Below are positions 50,609 to 60,788 of a stretch of 64,000 nucleotides of DNA, in pieces (within the stretch, counting starts at the first letter, position 1; each line of letters opens with the position of its first letter). The notes under the pieces are model-generated. The model ran no database searches, was not told the origin of the DNA, and saw only the letters and a program-made list of their open reading frames with translations. Both the position numbers and the translations under genes were made by a program. The stretch is taken from NCBI RefSeq assembly GCF_038002765.1, contig NZ_JBBODE010000002.1:1116001-1180000 (forward strand), in the 5' to 3' direction. This stretch comes from Peribacillus sp. FSL H8-0477 (GTDB taxonomy: Bacteria; Bacillota; Bacilli; Bacillales; DSM-1321).

Positions 50609-51541
50609 ATGACTTCTTACATATTAAAGCGGCTAGGAGCTATGCTAGTAACACTGTGGCTGATTGTTACGCTGACATTTTTCCTTATGCATTCCGTGCC
50701 AGGGTCGCCATTTAATGAAGAAAGAACAACAAACGAGGCCATTCAAAAAAATCTAGAGGCCTATTTTCATTTAGATGAACCTCTTTATGTACAATATGGA
50801 ATCTATATGAAGTCACTGGTTACATTTGATTTCGGTCCATCGATTAAACGATCATCAGATTCGGTAAATGCAATGCTCGAAAGAGGATTTCCGATATCCT
50901 TTGAACTTGGCTTCATCACGTTAGTAACAGCAATTGTTTCTGGCCTGTTTCTTGGAATAATTGCGGCGCTTCGTCACAATGGTTTCGTTGATTACTTAGC
51001 TATGACCATTGCTGTTTTAGGCATATCTATACCAAACTTTGTTCTAGCGACTTTACTAATTCAACAATTAGCTGTCACCTACGAGATTTTTCCTGCAGCA
51101 ACATGGCAAAGTCCAATGCATATGGTACTGCCGACACTCGCACTTGCTACAGGACCTATGGCGATCATTGCCAGGCTGACCCGCGCGAGTATGCTTGAGG
51201 TATTAACACAAGATTACATAAGAACAGCGAAAGCAAAAGGATTATCACCAGTTAAGATTGTATTTAAACATGCATTAAGAAATGCAATGCTTCCAGTAGT
51301 AACGGTTTTGGGGACGCTTGCCGCCAGTATTTTAACCGGAACGTTTGTCATTGAAAAAATCTTTGCTATTCCGGGTATGGGAAGATATTTTGTTGAAAGT
51401 ATCAGCAACCGTGATTACCCCGTTATTATGGGAACAACGGTTTTCTATAGTGCGATCCTAATTATTATGCTTTTTTTGGTCGACATCGCCTATGGACTTC
51501 TCGATCCACGAATAAAACTGCATAAGAAGGAGGGGAGATAA
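50609..51541 (+). CDS. dppB: Dipeptide ABC transporter permease
   Basis: 310 residues, six helices; N-terminal ILKRLGAMLVTLWLIVTLTFFLMH and the EAA-type loop TAKAKGLSPVKIVFKHALRNAMLP. Forms the channel with DppC; its TAA stop shares one base with the dppC ATG. Confidence 0.95.
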   Translation: MTSYILKRLGAMLVTLWLIVTLTFFLMHSVPGSPFNEERTTNEAIQKNLEAYFHLDEPLYVQYGIYMKSLVTFDFGPSIKRSSDSVNAMLERGFPISFELGFITLVTAIVSGLFLGIIAALRHNGFVDYLAMTIAVLGISIPNFVLATLLIQQLAVTYEIFPAATWQSPMHMVLPTLALATGPMAIIARLTRASMLEVLTQDYIRTAKAKGLSPVKIVFKHALRNAMLPVVTVLGTLAASILTGTFVIEKIFAIPGMGRYFVESISNRDYPVIMGTTVFYSAILIIMLFLVDIAYGLLDPRIKLHKKEGR

Positions 51542-52491
51542 TGGAACTGCGTAAGAAACAGAATTCACCCATCACCCCGGACATCCCCGATGAGTGGTTT
51601 ACTCCAAGGGCAAAGGATATTGAACAGGCAGAAAAGGTTACAAGGCCAAGTCTTTCCTATTGGAAAGATGCTTGGTACCGGCTATTAAAAAATAAGCTTG
51701 CTATTTTAGGCCTTTTCTTCTTACTGTTTGTCGTTTTTATGGCCATATTCGGTCCATTAATTTCCCAGCATGGATTAGATCAAAAGCTGCAGGACCAAAA
51801 CCTGCCGCCATCTACTACGTATTGGTTTGGAACAGATGGATTAGGCCGAGATGTGTTTACACGGACTTGGTATGGAGCTAGGGTTTCGTTATTTGTCGGT
51901 GTGGCGGCAGCATTAATAGACTTTATTGTTGGTGTTACATATGGAGGGTTTTCAGGTTATAAGGGCGGTAAAATCGACAATGTTATGATGCGTATTATTG
52001 AAGTGCTCTATGGTCTGCCTCATTTATTGGTCGTCATCTTGTTAATGGTAGTAATGGGGCCGGGTCTTGCGACAATTATTGTCGCCTTATCGGTAACAGG
52101 GTGGATTGGAATGGCACGGATTGTTCGCGGGCAGGTTTTACAAATAAAGAATTATGAATTTGTATTGGCTTCTAAAACATTTGGGACCAAAACAGGTCGA
52201 ATTATTCGGAAAAACTTACTTCCCAATACAATGGGACCGATTATCGTTCAAATGACTTTGACGGTACCAGCCGCCATATTTGCAGAGGCTTTTTTAAGTT
52301 TCTTGGGTCTTGGTATTCAACCCCCGTTCACCAGCTGGGGAATGATGGCTGATGAGGGGTTATCATCGATCTTAACGGGTTATTGGTGGAGATTATTTTT
52401 CCCGGCATTCTTCATCTCTGTCACAATGTTTGCATTTAATGTGCTGGGAGACGGACTCCAGGACGCACTAGATCCAAAAATGAGGAGGTAA
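51541..52491 (+). CDS. dppC: Dipeptide ABC transporter permease
   Basis: 316 residues. Cytosolic N-terminus, then WYRLLKNKLAILGLFFLLF helix, GTDGLGRDVFTRTWYGAR and the loop ASKTFGTKTGRIIRKNLLPNTMGP typical of OppC/DppC. Partner of DppB. Confidence 0.95.
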   Translation: MELRKKQNSPITPDIPDEWFTPRAKDIEQAEKVTRPSLSYWKDAWYRLLKNKLAILGLFFLLFVVFMAIFGPLISQHGLDQKLQDQNLPPSTTYWFGTDGLGRDVFTRTWYGARVSLFVGVAAALIDFIVGVTYGGFSGYKGGKIDNVMMRIIEVLYGLPHLLVVILLMVVMGPGLATIIVALSVTGWIGMARIVRGQVLQIKNYEFVLASKTFGTKTGRIIRKNLLPNTMGPIIVQMTLTVPAAIFAEAFLSFLGLGIQPPFTSWGMMADEGLSSILTGYWWRLFFPAFFISVTMFAFNVLGDGLQDALDPKMRR

Positions 52492-52496
52492 GCAGC

Positions 52497-53504
52497 ATGG
52501 AAAAAATCCTTCAAGTGAAAGACCTTCAAGTCGCATTTAAGACATTTGGCGGTGAAGTTCAAGCGGTTCGCGGGGTAACCTTTGATCTTCTAAAAGGAGA
52601 GACGCTGGCCATTGTAGGAGAATCAGGCTGTGGTAAAAGTGTGACCTCACAGGCCATTATGGGTTTGATTCCATCGCCTCCAGGTAAAATTGCCGGCGGA
52701 GAGATTATTTTTAAAAATCGTGATTTAACGAGTTTACCAGAAAAAGAGTGGCGCAATGTCCGCGGAGCTGATATTTCTATGATATTCCAAGATCCAATGA
52801 CGGCTTTAAATCCGACATTGACTGTTGGCGAGCAAATCATTGAAGGAATTATTCAACACGAAAAAATAGCGCGGACTGAAGCAAAAGCGAAGGCCATTGA
52901 CATGCTGAATCTAGTAGGGATTCCAGTCCCTGAATCAAGAATGAAGCAATATCCTCACCAGTTCAGCGGCGGTATGCGGCAGCGGATTATGATTGCAATG
53001 GCATTAATTTGTCAGCCAGAGATTTTGATTGCAGATGAACCAACCACAGCTCTTGATGTGACCATTCAGGCACAAATTCTTGAACTTTTTAGAGATATCC
53101 AGAATCGAACCGGTGTATCGATTGTTCTAATTACACATGATCTCGGAGTAGTAGCACAAGTCGCTGACCGAATTGCGGTTATGTATGCAGGTAAAATTGT
53201 TGAGACTGGAACAAGAAGAGAAATCTTTTATAATCCTCAGCACCCATATACAAGAGGGCTGTTACAATCAGTTCCGAGATTAGACAGGGAGGATGCCGAG
53301 CTGATTCCAATAGCGGGATCACCGCCAGATTTATTTGCTCCTCCAACAGGGTGTCCATTTACGGCTAGGTGTGAATCAGCTATGGAAGTATGCAGCCGAG
53401 TTTATCCGATTGAAACGAGGTTGTCTGAGCAGCATCAAGTGCATTGCTGGTTACAGGACAAACGGGCTCGGAAACTGGTTGTACCGGTTATTACAATTAG
53501 TTAA
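52497..53504 (+). CDS. dppD: Dipeptide ABC transporter ATP-binding protein
   Basis: 335 residues. Walker [10 protein letters not shown]-loop FQDPMTALNP, signature FSGGMRQRIMIAMAL, Walker B ILIADEPTTALD, and the C-terminal oligopeptide-transporter motif with four Cys (GCPFTARCESAMEVC ... HCWL) that may hold an Fe-S cluster. Pairs with YkfD encoded later in the operon. Confidence 0.95.
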   Translation: MEKILQVKDLQVAFKTFGGEVQAVRGVTFDLLKGETLAIVGESGCGKSVTSQAIMGLIPSPPGKIAGGEIIFKNRDLTSLPEKEWRNVRGADISMIFQDPMTALNPTLTVGEQIIEGIIQHEKIARTEAKAKAIDMLNLVGIPVPESRMKQYPHQFSGGMRQRIMIAMALICQPEILIADEPTTALDVTIQAQILELFRDIQNRTGVSIVLITHDLGVVAQVADRIAVMYAGKIVETGTRREIFYNPQHPYTRGLLQSVPRLDREDAELIPIAGSPPDLFAPPTGCPFTARCESAMEVCSRVYPIETRLSEQHQVHCWLQDKRARKLVVPVITIS

Positions 53505-53551
53505 TAATCATTCCGGTGGAGTGATTTTTATAAAAATTAAGGGGGAAGAAA

Positions 53552-55174
53552 ATGAAAAAACTTTCGATGTTACTGCTCATAATCATGGTATTTGCACTTG
53601 CTGCCTGTACGGCGAACGAAAATGCCGGTACAGAAAAGAAAGAAGGAGAAGAAAAGAATAGTAAAAAGGAAAAAATCCTTTATCTAAATAATGAATCAGA
53701 ACCGACTTCGTTTGACCCTGTGATTGGGTATGATATTAAATCTTGGGATCCATTGAACAATCTGATGGAGGGGTTAACACGACTAGGAAAAGATCATAAA
53801 CCAGAAGGGGCTATGGCCGAAGACTGGAAAGTATCAGACGATGGTAAAACATATACATTCAATCTTCGTAAAGATGCTAAATGGTCTAATGGTGACGATG
53901 TTACAGCAGGAGACTTTGTCTTCGCTTGGAAAAGACTGCTCAATGCTGAGACAGGTTCAGGAGCAGCGTTCTTAGGCTACTTTATCGAAGGTGGAGAAGC
54001 TTATAATACGGGAGAAGGTACAGCAGATGATGTGAAAGTAAAGGCTGTTGATGAAAAAACGTTTGAAGTTACGTTAACAAGCCCTCAAGCCTACTTTCTT
54101 AGTGTCATTACAAACCCTGCCTTTTTCCCAGTGAATGAAAAAGTAGCTACTGAGAATCCGCAATGGTTTGCTGAAGCAGATAGTTTTGTTGGTAATGGAC
54201 CGTTTAATTTAACGGAGTGGGTTCATGACAGTCACTTTGTGATGAAGAAAAATGATACGTACTGGGATAAGAAAAACGTGAAACTTGATCAAGTAAATTG
54301 GGCGATTATTGATGACAGAAACACAGCATACCAAATGTTCCAAAAAAATGAGTTGGATGTATCTGCTATACCGCCGGATTTAAGTGAACAGCTAATGAAA
54401 GATGACAAAGTAAAAATTGATGACCAAGCAGGACTGTATTTTTACCGATTCAATATAACCATGGAGCCTTTCCAAAATAAAAATATTCGAAAAGCATTTG
54501 CATTGGCTGTTGATCAAGCACAGCTTGTAGACTATGTAGTAAAAAATGAACATAAACCAGCATATGGGTATGTTTCAAATGGATTTGAAGATCCATCTGG
54601 AAAAGATTTCAGAGAAACGAATGGCGATTTAATTAAAACCGATGTAAAGCAGGCAAAAGAACTATTAGAGAAAGGACTAAAGGAAGAAGGATATGAGAAG
54701 CTTCCAGAAGTAACGTTAACTTACAGTACACTTGATACTCATCAAAAAATTGCTGAGGCTATGCAGCAGATGTTTAAAGATAATCTTGGTGTCGAGGTCA
54801 AGTTAGCAAGCGTGGAAGCCAATGTTTTCGCAACAGATCAGAAAGCTTTAAAATACCAATTTGCCCGCAGCTCGTTTATTGCTGACTATGCAGATCCAAT
54901 TAACTTTGTCGAAAACTTTCAAACTGGTCACCCGAACAACCGTACAGGTTGGGGAAATAAAGAATACGATCAGTTAATTAAAGATGCTAAAAATGAAAAA
55001 GATGAAGCAAAACGTTATGAACTAATGTATGAAGCTGAAAAATTCCTTATGGAAGAAGCACCGTTTGTTCCGATCCACTTCTATAACCAAGTTTCTCTAT
55101 TTGCTGAAGGCGTAACGGATATTGTCCGTCATCCAGTTGGTTATACGGAATTGAAATGGGCAGATAAAAACTAA
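53552..55174 (+). CDS. dppE: Dipeptide/murein peptide-binding lipoprotein
   Basis: 540 residues. Lipoprotein signal with lipobox LAAC; family 5 solute-binding protein with LYLNNESEPTSFDP, FNLRKDAKWSNGDDVTAGDFVFAWKRLL and NKNIRKAFALAVDQ. Delivers short peptides, including cell-wall tripeptides in B. subtilis, to DppBC. Confidence 0.95.
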   Translation: MKKLSMLLLIIMVFALAACTANENAGTEKKEGEEKNSKKEKILYLNNESEPTSFDPVIGYDIKSWDPLNNLMEGLTRLGKDHKPEGAMAEDWKVSDDGKTYTFNLRKDAKWSNGDDVTAGDFVFAWKRLLNAETGSGAAFLGYFIEGGEAYNTGEGTADDVKVKAVDEKTFEVTLTSPQAYFLSVITNPAFFPVNEKVATENPQWFAEADSFVGNGPFNLTEWVHDSHFVMKKNDTYWDKKNVKLDQVNWAIIDDRNTAYQMFQKNELDVSAIPPDLSEQLMKDDKVKIDDQAGLYFYRFNITMEPFQNKNIRKAFALAVDQAQLVDYVVKNEHKPAYGYVSNGFEDPSGKDFRETNGDLIKTDVKQAKELLEKGLKEEGYEKLPEVTLTYSTLDTHQKIAEAMQQMFKDNLGVEVKLASVEANVFATDQKALKYQFARSSFIADYADPINFVENFQTGHPNNRTGWGNKEYDQLIKDAKNEKDEAKRYELMYEAEKFLMEEAPFVPIHFYNQVSLFAEGVTDIVRHPVGYTELKWADKN

Positions 55175-55192
55175 AAGATCCAAGATTACTGG

Positions 55193-55227
55193 CAGAATGG
55201 GGATGTTCCTAGGACATCCCCATTCTG
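55193..55227 (+). other. Perfect hairpin without U-tract between dppE and ldcA
   Basis: CAGAATGGGGATGT/ACATCCCCATTCTG, 14 bp around a 7-nt loop, with no T-run behind it. Probably an RNA-stability or processing element that lets the binding-protein transcript outlast the downstream part. Confidence 0.6.
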
Positions 55228-55250
55228 GATAAGATAAGGATGTGAGGAAC

Positions 55251-56171
55251 ATGATCGTTAAACCATCCCGGCTGAAACGGGGAGATACTGTTGGAATTAT
55301 TGCACCAGCAAGTCCGCCAAATCGTGAAAATTTACAACGGTCTCTGGCCTTTCTAGCGGATTTAGGGTTAAAAGTGAAAATGGGTCAGCATGTAGAACAA
55401 ATAAATGGTTATTTAGCAGGATCAGATAATGAAAGAATAGAAGATTTACATACTATGTTCCAAGATGATGAAATCAAAGCGATTATCTGTGCTGGAGGCG
55501 GGTATGGAACCGCACGAATTGCAGACAGAATTGATTATTCCTTAGTGGCAGCTAATCCAAAAATATTTTGGGGTTATAGTGATATTACTTTTTTACATCA
55601 AGCTTTTTTGAAAAAAACGGGTTTGGTCACATTTCATGGACCGATGTTGGCTTCAGACATTGGGAAGGAAGACGTTGACGAGTTATCAAAAAAATTATTT
55701 GCTCAGCTTTTTGTGCCAGGGGAGGTTACCTACAATGAAGAAATTTCTCCTCTTCATACTGTCGTCAGCGGAAAAGCAAGCGGACAGCTGATCGGTGGAA
55801 ATTTGTCATTACTAACAAGTACACTTGGCACGCAGTTTGAACTGGAAACAGCGGGAAAACTGCTGCTGATTGAGGATGTCAATGAAGAACCACGTGCAAT
55901 AGATAGGATGCTGAATCAATTATATATGAGTGGAAAGTTGAGTCAGGCCGCGGGTATCGTTATCGGAGATTTTGCCAATTGTGTTCCTACGAGAAATCTG
56001 AGCTTATCACTAGTTGAGGTCCTTGACCATTATCTAAAGCTCGCAAACAAACCAGCTCTTTCAGGCTTTAAAATTGGCCATTGTTCACCTAATATCTCCA
56101 TCCCGCTTGGCGTTGATGCCACACTTGATGCGGATAAAAAAGAGTTCATTGTATCAGCAGGAGTCGAATAG
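55251..56171 (+). CDS. ykfA: LD-carboxypeptidase (peptidase S66), YkfA-like
   Basis: 306 residues. RGDTVGIIAPASPP at the start, AIICAGGGYGTARI, FWGYSDITFLH (nucleophilic Ser) and LIGGNLSLLTSTLGT are family motifs; FKIGHCSPNISIPLG holds the catalytic His. Cleaves murein tetrapeptides at the L-D bond (meso-DAP-D-Ala). The ATG at 55251 with GTGAGG is preferred over GTG 55242. Confidence 0.93.
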   Translation: MIVKPSRLKRGDTVGIIAPASPPNRENLQRSLAFLADLGLKVKMGQHVEQINGYLAGSDNERIEDLHTMFQDDEIKAIICAGGGYGTARIADRIDYSLVAANPKIFWGYSDITFLHQAFLKKTGLVTFHGPMLASDIGKEDVDELSKKLFAQLFVPGEVTYNEEISPLHTVVSGKASGQLIGGNLSLLTSTLGTQFELETAGKLLLIEDVNEEPRAIDRMLNQLYMSGKLSQAAGIVIGDFANCVPTRNLSLSLVEVLDHYLKLANKPALSGFKIGHCSPNISIPLGVDATLDADKKEFIVSAGVE

Positions 56172-56268
56172 GCTGACATGAACAATACTGCGTGGGGTAG
56201 TTATTACACGCAGACGGGAATTTGGAGGATTTCAGTCTAATTTCAATCCAGAGAAGGAAGGTCATCAT

Positions 56269-57372
56269 ATGAAAATTGTCCAAATGGATACGTTTAGGAT
56301 TGCTGTTCCTTTAAAAAAACCATTTAAAACCGCCTTACGGACAGTTCATACAGCTGAAGCTATATATGTGAAAATCATCTGTGATACTGGCGTGATTGGA
56401 TGGGGAGAAGCACCGCCGACGCTTGTCATTACAGGAGATAGTTTACAAAGTATCGAGACAACTATTCAAATGGTTATCAAACCTGTTTTAATAGGAAGAA
56501 GTTTGTCGAATTATGAAGATATTTTCCGGGAAATGAATGCAAGTATTGTGGGTCATTCAAGTGCAAAAGCTTCGGTAGATATGGCGGTTTATGATTGTGT
56601 ATCACAGCATGCTAAAATGCCGCTCTATCAATTTTTAGGCGGCTACCGTGACAAACTGGAAACGGACTATACTGTCAGTGTAAATAGTCCTCAAGAAATG
56701 GCTGAAGATGCTGTTTCGTACATTCAGCAAGGCTTCAATGTATTGAAAATTAAAGTCGGAAAAGATGATAGTTCAACAGATATTGAGCGGATTTCAGCCA
56801 TCAGAGAACAGATTGGTAAAGATGTCGTGATTAGACTCGATGCGAATCAAGGCTGGGAGCCTAAAGAAGCTATTCGAGTCATCCGAAAAATGGAGGATCT
56901 CGATTTACAAATTGAACTCGTTGAGCAGCCTGTTAAAGCATGGGATATACAGGGAATGAAGCAGGTAACAGATGCTGTCGATACACTGATTATGGCTGAT
57001 GAAGCTGTTTTCACACCTAAACAGGCGTTCGAAGTATTGAAAACGAGAAGTGCCGATTTAATTAACATTAAGCTGATGAAAGCAGGTGGCATCCATCAAG
57101 CTCAAGCCATTAATAGTATGGCAGAAGTATGCGGTGTCGAATGCATGATGGGAAGTATGATTGAAACAAAGCTTGGTATTAGTGCAGCGGCTCATTTCGC
57201 AGCTAGCAAAAAAAACATAACGCGCTATGATTTTGACGCACCATTAATGCTGTCGAAAGACATAATTAATGGAGGGATAATCTACCAAGGAAGAAACATT
57301 CGTATAAGCGAAAGTCGTGGATTAGGCATTAAAAACGTTGATCTTACTGGAGGTGCAGGGGATGGGAACTAA
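56269..57372 (+). CDS. ykfB: L-Ala-D/L-Glu epimerase
   Basis: 367 residues, enolase superfamily. LKIKVGK holds the KxK acid/base lysines, LDANQGW and VEQPVKA and MADEAVF carry the Asp/Glu/Asp metal ligands, and INIKLMKAGGI the opposite-face Lys. Converts L-Ala-D-Glu from murein into L-Ala-L-Glu for peptidase breakdown. Confidence 0.95.
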   Translation: MKIVQMDTFRIAVPLKKPFKTALRTVHTAEAIYVKIICDTGVIGWGEAPPTLVITGDSLQSIETTIQMVIKPVLIGRSLSNYEDIFREMNASIVGHSSAKASVDMAVYDCVSQHAKMPLYQFLGGYRDKLETDYTVSVNSPQEMAEDAVSYIQQGFNVLKIKVGKDDSSTDIERISAIREQIGKDVVIRLDANQGWEPKEAIRVIRKMEDLDLQIELVEQPVKAWDIQGMKQVTDAVDTLIMADEAVFTPKQAFEVLKTRSADLINIKLMKAGGIHQAQAINSMAEVCGVECMMGSMIETKLGISAAAHFAASKKNITRYDFDAPLMLSKDIINGGIIYQGRNIRISESRGLGIKNVDLTGGAGDGN

Positions 57373-58282
57373 GTATATCATCAATGTGCCAGTTGCGAGT
57401 ATTTGGACAAATCCGGAGAGTGTGAGGGATATTGACAGTCAAACAATTTCTAATCCTGCATTCCTGGAAGAGTGGCTCGACGAAATGACTTATGACGATA
57501 GGCTGGCGCTATGTGACCAAAACCTTTTACAAACACAAGCACTAATCGGCGAAGAAGTGGACGTTATCCATGAAATAGATGGTTGGTCAGAGATCATTCT
57601 TCTAGGGCAGCCCACAAAAAAGCATCCTCGTGGTTACCCAGGCTGGATTCCAAGTATCCAATTAACGGAGGTAAGCGATTGGAATCTTGACGAGATGGTG
57701 GCGGTAGTAAGTAGTAAGCAAATCGTTATCTATTTGGAAGATGACACGGAAATGATGAAGGTTAGTTATCAAACAGTACTTCCTATTCTAGAAGAAAAAC
57801 AGGATGAGATCGTTGTTCAATTACCAGTAGGAACGGGGATTTTGAAAGCCAGTGACGTAGAAATTCTATCTTCACTCGCAAAGAGACCTATGGGTTTGGG
57901 GCAGCAAATTATTAACAGCGGTGAGAGATTTCTAGGTCTTCCTTATTTATGGGGCGGAACCAGCAGTTATGGCTATGATTGCTCTGGATTCACGTTTAGT
58001 ATGTGCAAAGCGAATGGGTACGTGATTCCACGCGATGCAGACGATCAATTTACACAAGGATTGCAGGTAAATCTTGAACACATAGAACCTGGAGATTTAT
58101 TGTTCTTCGCATATGAAGAAGGAAAAGGAACACTACATCATGTTGGTCTATATTACGGTGAGGGCAAATTGCTGCATTCACCCAATACGGGGCGAAGTAT
58201 CGAAATTATCGATCTTGCAGGAACCATTTATGAAAAAGAGCTTTGCGGGGCCTGCCGTTATTGGACTGGGACGGAGGAATAG
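57362..58282 (+). CDS. ykfC: Gamma-D-glutamyl-L-diamino acid endopeptidase (NlpC/P60)
   Basis: 306 residues: two N-terminal SH3-like domains then an NlpC/P60 domain with the catalytic Cys in [10 protein letters not shown] and His in [11 protein letters not shown]. No signal peptide, so it acts on imported murein peptides. GGAGGTG selects ATG 57362, 11 nt inside the end of ykfB. Confidence 0.94.
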   Translation: MGTKYIINVPVASIWTNPESVRDIDSQTISNPAFLEEWLDEMTYDDRLALCDQNLLQTQALIGEEVDVIHEIDGWSEIILLGQPTKKHPRGYPGWIPSIQLTEVSDWNLDEMVAVVSSKQIVIYLEDDTEMMKVSYQTVLPILEEKQDEIVVQLPVGTGILKASDVEILSSLAKRPMGLGQQIINSGERFLGLPYLWGGTSSYGYDCSGFTFSMCKANGYVIPRDADDQFTQGLQVNLEHIEPGDLLFFAYEEGKGTLHHVGLYYGEGKLLHSPNTGRSIEIIDLAGTIYEKELCGACRYWTGTEE

Positions 58283-58283
58283 A

Positions 58284-59291
58284 ATGGAAGATCAAGTGCT
58301 GTTAGAAGTAAAAAACTTAAAAAAACATTTTTCTTTAGGTAAAGGAGAAACATTAAAAGCGGTCGATGGAATATCTTTTAAAGTATTAAAGGGAGAAACC
58401 TTTGGCGTTGTTGGAGAATCTGGCTGTGGTAAATCCACGGCAGGGCGGACGATTATCGGGCTTTATGATCAAACGGACGGGGAAGTTATTTTTAAAGGGA
58501 AAAATATCCATAATATGAATGAAAAAGAACGATTTTCATTTTATCGCAATATGCAGATGATTTTTCAAGATCCTTATGCTTCCTTGAATCCTCGTTCAAC
58601 TGTCAGGGAAATAATCTCCGAACCAATGGAGGTTCATGGATTATATCCGGATAAAAAAGAACGATTGGAGAGGGTGCAGGAGCTTCTTGAGGATGTGGGG
58701 TTAAATCGTGACCATGCAGACCGTTATCCGCATGAGTTCAGCGGTGGTCAAAGGCAACGAATCGGGATAGCCCGAGCGCTTGCATTAAATCCCGAATTTA
58801 TCATCGCCGACGAACCCATATCAGCACTAGATGTATCTGTTCAGGCACAGGTGGTTAACCTGCTAAAACGTCTCCAAAAGGAGAAAGGGTTGACCTATCT
58901 CTTCATAGCGCATGATTTGTCGATGGTTAAACAGATTTCAAGTAGAATTGCCGTTATGTACCTAGGACATATCGTAGAGCTGACGGACAGCCGCCAACTA
59001 TATAAAGAGCCCCTTCATCCATATACAAAAGCGCTGCTGTCGGCTATACCGATACCTGATCCAGATATCGAAGATCAAAGAGAGCGGATTATCCTAGAAG
59101 GAGAATTGCCAAGTCCAGTTGATCCTCCAAGTGGATGTGTTTTTCGGACTCGTTGTCCATATGCAATGGATACGTGTGCTGCGCATAAGCCGGAGTGGCA
59201 GGAAATTGAAACGGGACATTTTGTAGCCTGTCATTTATATAATAAAAAATATTCTCAAGGTGACTTCAGCACAGTAGCTGTAAGCAAGTAG
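58284..59291 (+). CDS. ykfD: Oligopeptide ABC transporter ATP-binding protein
   Basis: 335 residues, OppF/DppF type. Walker A GESGCGKS, signature [27 protein letters not shown], and the Cys-rich C-terminal motif ([15 protein letters not shown]). ATG 58284 with GGAGG; the longer frame from 58113 runs inside ykfC and is not the start. Second ATPase for the dpp importer. Confidence 0.94.
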   Translation: MEDQVLLEVKNLKKHFSLGKGETLKAVDGISFKVLKGETFGVVGESGCGKSTAGRTIIGLYDQTDGEVIFKGKNIHNMNEKERFSFYRNMQMIFQDPYASLNPRSTVREIISEPMEVHGLYPDKKERLERVQELLEDVGLNRDHADRYPHEFSGGQRQRIGIARALALNPEFIIADEPISALDVSVQAQVVNLLKRLQKEKGLTYLFIAHDLSMVKQISSRIAVMYLGHIVELTDSRQLYKEPLHPYTKALLSAIPIPDPDIEDQRERIILEGELPSPVDPPSGCVFRTRCPYAMDTCAAHKPEWQEIETGHFVACHLYNKKYSQGDFSTVAVSK

Positions 59292-59306
59292 AAAGAAGGG
59301 GACTAG

Positions 59307-60086
59307 ATGTCGTTACCGACTATTGAAAAAGATATAATCGAATTAGTTCAGCAATTCGACGGCAGGATCAGCTATAAAATTGAAAAAGCCGAACAAGTCA
59401 TCGAATACAACAGTCATGATATCTATCAATCTGCGAGTCTAATCAAAATCCCAATGCTTGTGGAAGGCTTTCGGCAAGTAGAAAAAAACAAAATTTCTTT
59501 TACTCAACATGTTCCCTTTATTCAAGGGGATGTGGCAGGTGGATCTGGAGTGTTGTCTGCCCTATCTAATTCACTTCATTTAACAGTTAAAGACTTGCTG
59601 GTTCTCATGACCATTGTCTCAGATAACACGGCAACGAACATGCTGATCAGCTTACTAGGAATGGATAACATTAATACGTGCATGGACGACCTAGGGATGA
59701 AAAATACTATGCTGCAAAGGCGAATGATGGATCTTCAGGCGGCAGCAGACGGCCGTGAAAACATTACCTCGGCAGCAGATATGGTTACCTGTCTCAAAGC
59801 AATTCATAAGGGTGGAGAGCTGCTTTCGTCAAGCAGACAGCAAATCCTAGAGATCATGGGAAAACAGCAGTTTTGCGACAAACTGCCTGCCATGATGGGG
59901 AACAAAGTGAAGATCGCAAATAAGACCGGTTCCCTTGACGGTGTTTCTCACGATGCCGCTATTATTAGCTACAAATCAGAAACGGTCTACGCGGCCATTC
60001 TTACTGACCAGATTTCTTCAAATGAAGAAAGCCGCCAACTCATCAGCCAAATCGGTAAATTGATTTATGATGACTTAGTGGAATGA
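59307..60086 (+). CDS. Class-A-beta-lactamase-like serine hydrolase
   Basis: 259 residues, no signal peptide. Penicillin-recognising fold with SxxK (Ser44-Leu-Ile-Lys47), SDN (105-107) and KTG (206-208). Where class A beta-lactamases have Glu166, the omega-loop reads RRMMDLQAAADGREN, with Asp at best, so beta-lactam hydrolysis is unlikely. It stands 15 nt after ykfD as the last gene of the dpp-ykf operon; a cytosolic peptidase or amidase acting on D-amino-acid-containing murein peptides is the natural guess. Confidence 0.88.
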   Translation: MSLPTIEKDIIELVQQFDGRISYKIEKAEQVIEYNSHDIYQSASLIKIPMLVEGFRQVEKNKISFTQHVPFIQGDVAGGSGVLSALSNSLHLTVKDLLVLMTIVSDNTATNMLISLLGMDNINTCMDDLGMKNTMLQRRMMDLQAAADGRENITSAADMVTCLKAIHKGGELLSSSRQQILEIMGKQQFCDKLPAMMGNKVKIANKTGSLDGVSHDAAIISYKSETVYAAILTDQISSNEESRQLISQIGKLIYDDLVE

Positions 60087-60090
60087 TAAA

Positions 60091-60128
60091 AAAACAGTGC
60101 CATTCATCCGAATGCACTGTTTTTTTAT
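60091..60128 (+). terminator. Terminator of the dpp-ykf operon
   Basis: AAAAAACAGTGC/GCACTGTTTTTT stem after the hydrolase gene, with T7. Confidence 0.9.
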
Positions 60129-60167
60129 GGTATATTATTACAAAACGAGATAAGGAGAATACTAAGG

Positions 60168-60755
60168 ATGAAGGTGAAAAAAAGAACGGGAATGAAAATA
60201 CTGATCGCTGTCATTTTAGCAGGCTCCGTATATACAGCATTTTTACATACAAAAATCTATACATATAGTCATCGTGAAGTTTCAAAGGGAGCCGATTACC
60301 TGATCATACTCGGAGCAAGAGTAAAAGGAACCGTGCCATCCCTTGCACTAAAGCATCGAATTGATGAAGCTGCAGACTATCTTAAGGATAATCCAAAGAC
60401 GATTGTTATTGTGTCAGGCGGCAAAGGTCCTGGAGAGGATATAACGGAGGCAGAGGCGATGCAAACAGATTTAATCGCACAAGGCATTGCGACTAGTCGA
60501 ATTATTCTTGAAGACCGATCGACAACAACAGATGAAAACATTCATTTTTCAAAACAGCTAATCCCTGCTGATAAAGAAAAAGGGTTACTCGTTACGAATG
60601 ATTTTCATATTTATCGTGCGATAAAAATAGCCGAGCAATATGACTTGGAAATGGGCGGTATCCCAGCAAAAACACCAGAGGTCATACTAGTTAAAACATA
60701 CGTACGGGAATACATGGCTATTACTAAGTTTTATCTATGGAGTCTTTTTAAGTAA
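60168..60755 (+). CDS. DUF218/YdcF-SanA family membrane-anchored protein
   Basis: 195 residues: one N-terminal helix (MKILIAVILAGSVYTAFL) and a DUF218 domain with YLIILGARVKG, VIVSGGKGPGEDITEAEAM and VTNDFHIYRAI. Members such as SanA and ElyC affect envelope integrity; the reaction is unknown. ATG follows AAGGAG. Confidence 0.9.
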   Translation: MKVKKRTGMKILIAVILAGSVYTAFLHTKIYTYSHREVSKGADYLIILGARVKGTVPSLALKHRIDEAADYLKDNPKTIVIVSGGKGPGEDITEAEAMQTDLIAQGIATSRIILEDRSTTTDENIHFSKQLIPADKEKGLLVTNDFHIYRAIKIAEQYDLEMGGIPAKTPEVILVKTYVREYMAITKFYLWSLFK

Positions 60756-60788
60756 GTATTCGAGTTAACCCACTAAAAGATCACAATA

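Noticed and set aside
58113..58283. Long N-terminus of YkfD
   Set aside because: This part lies within ykfC in another frame; ATG 58284 follows GGAGG and gives the normal OppF-type start.
59307..60086. Beta-lactam resistance gene
   Set aside because: No signal peptide, no Glu166 equivalent and an operon context of murein-peptide recycling; it is better called a serine hydrolase.
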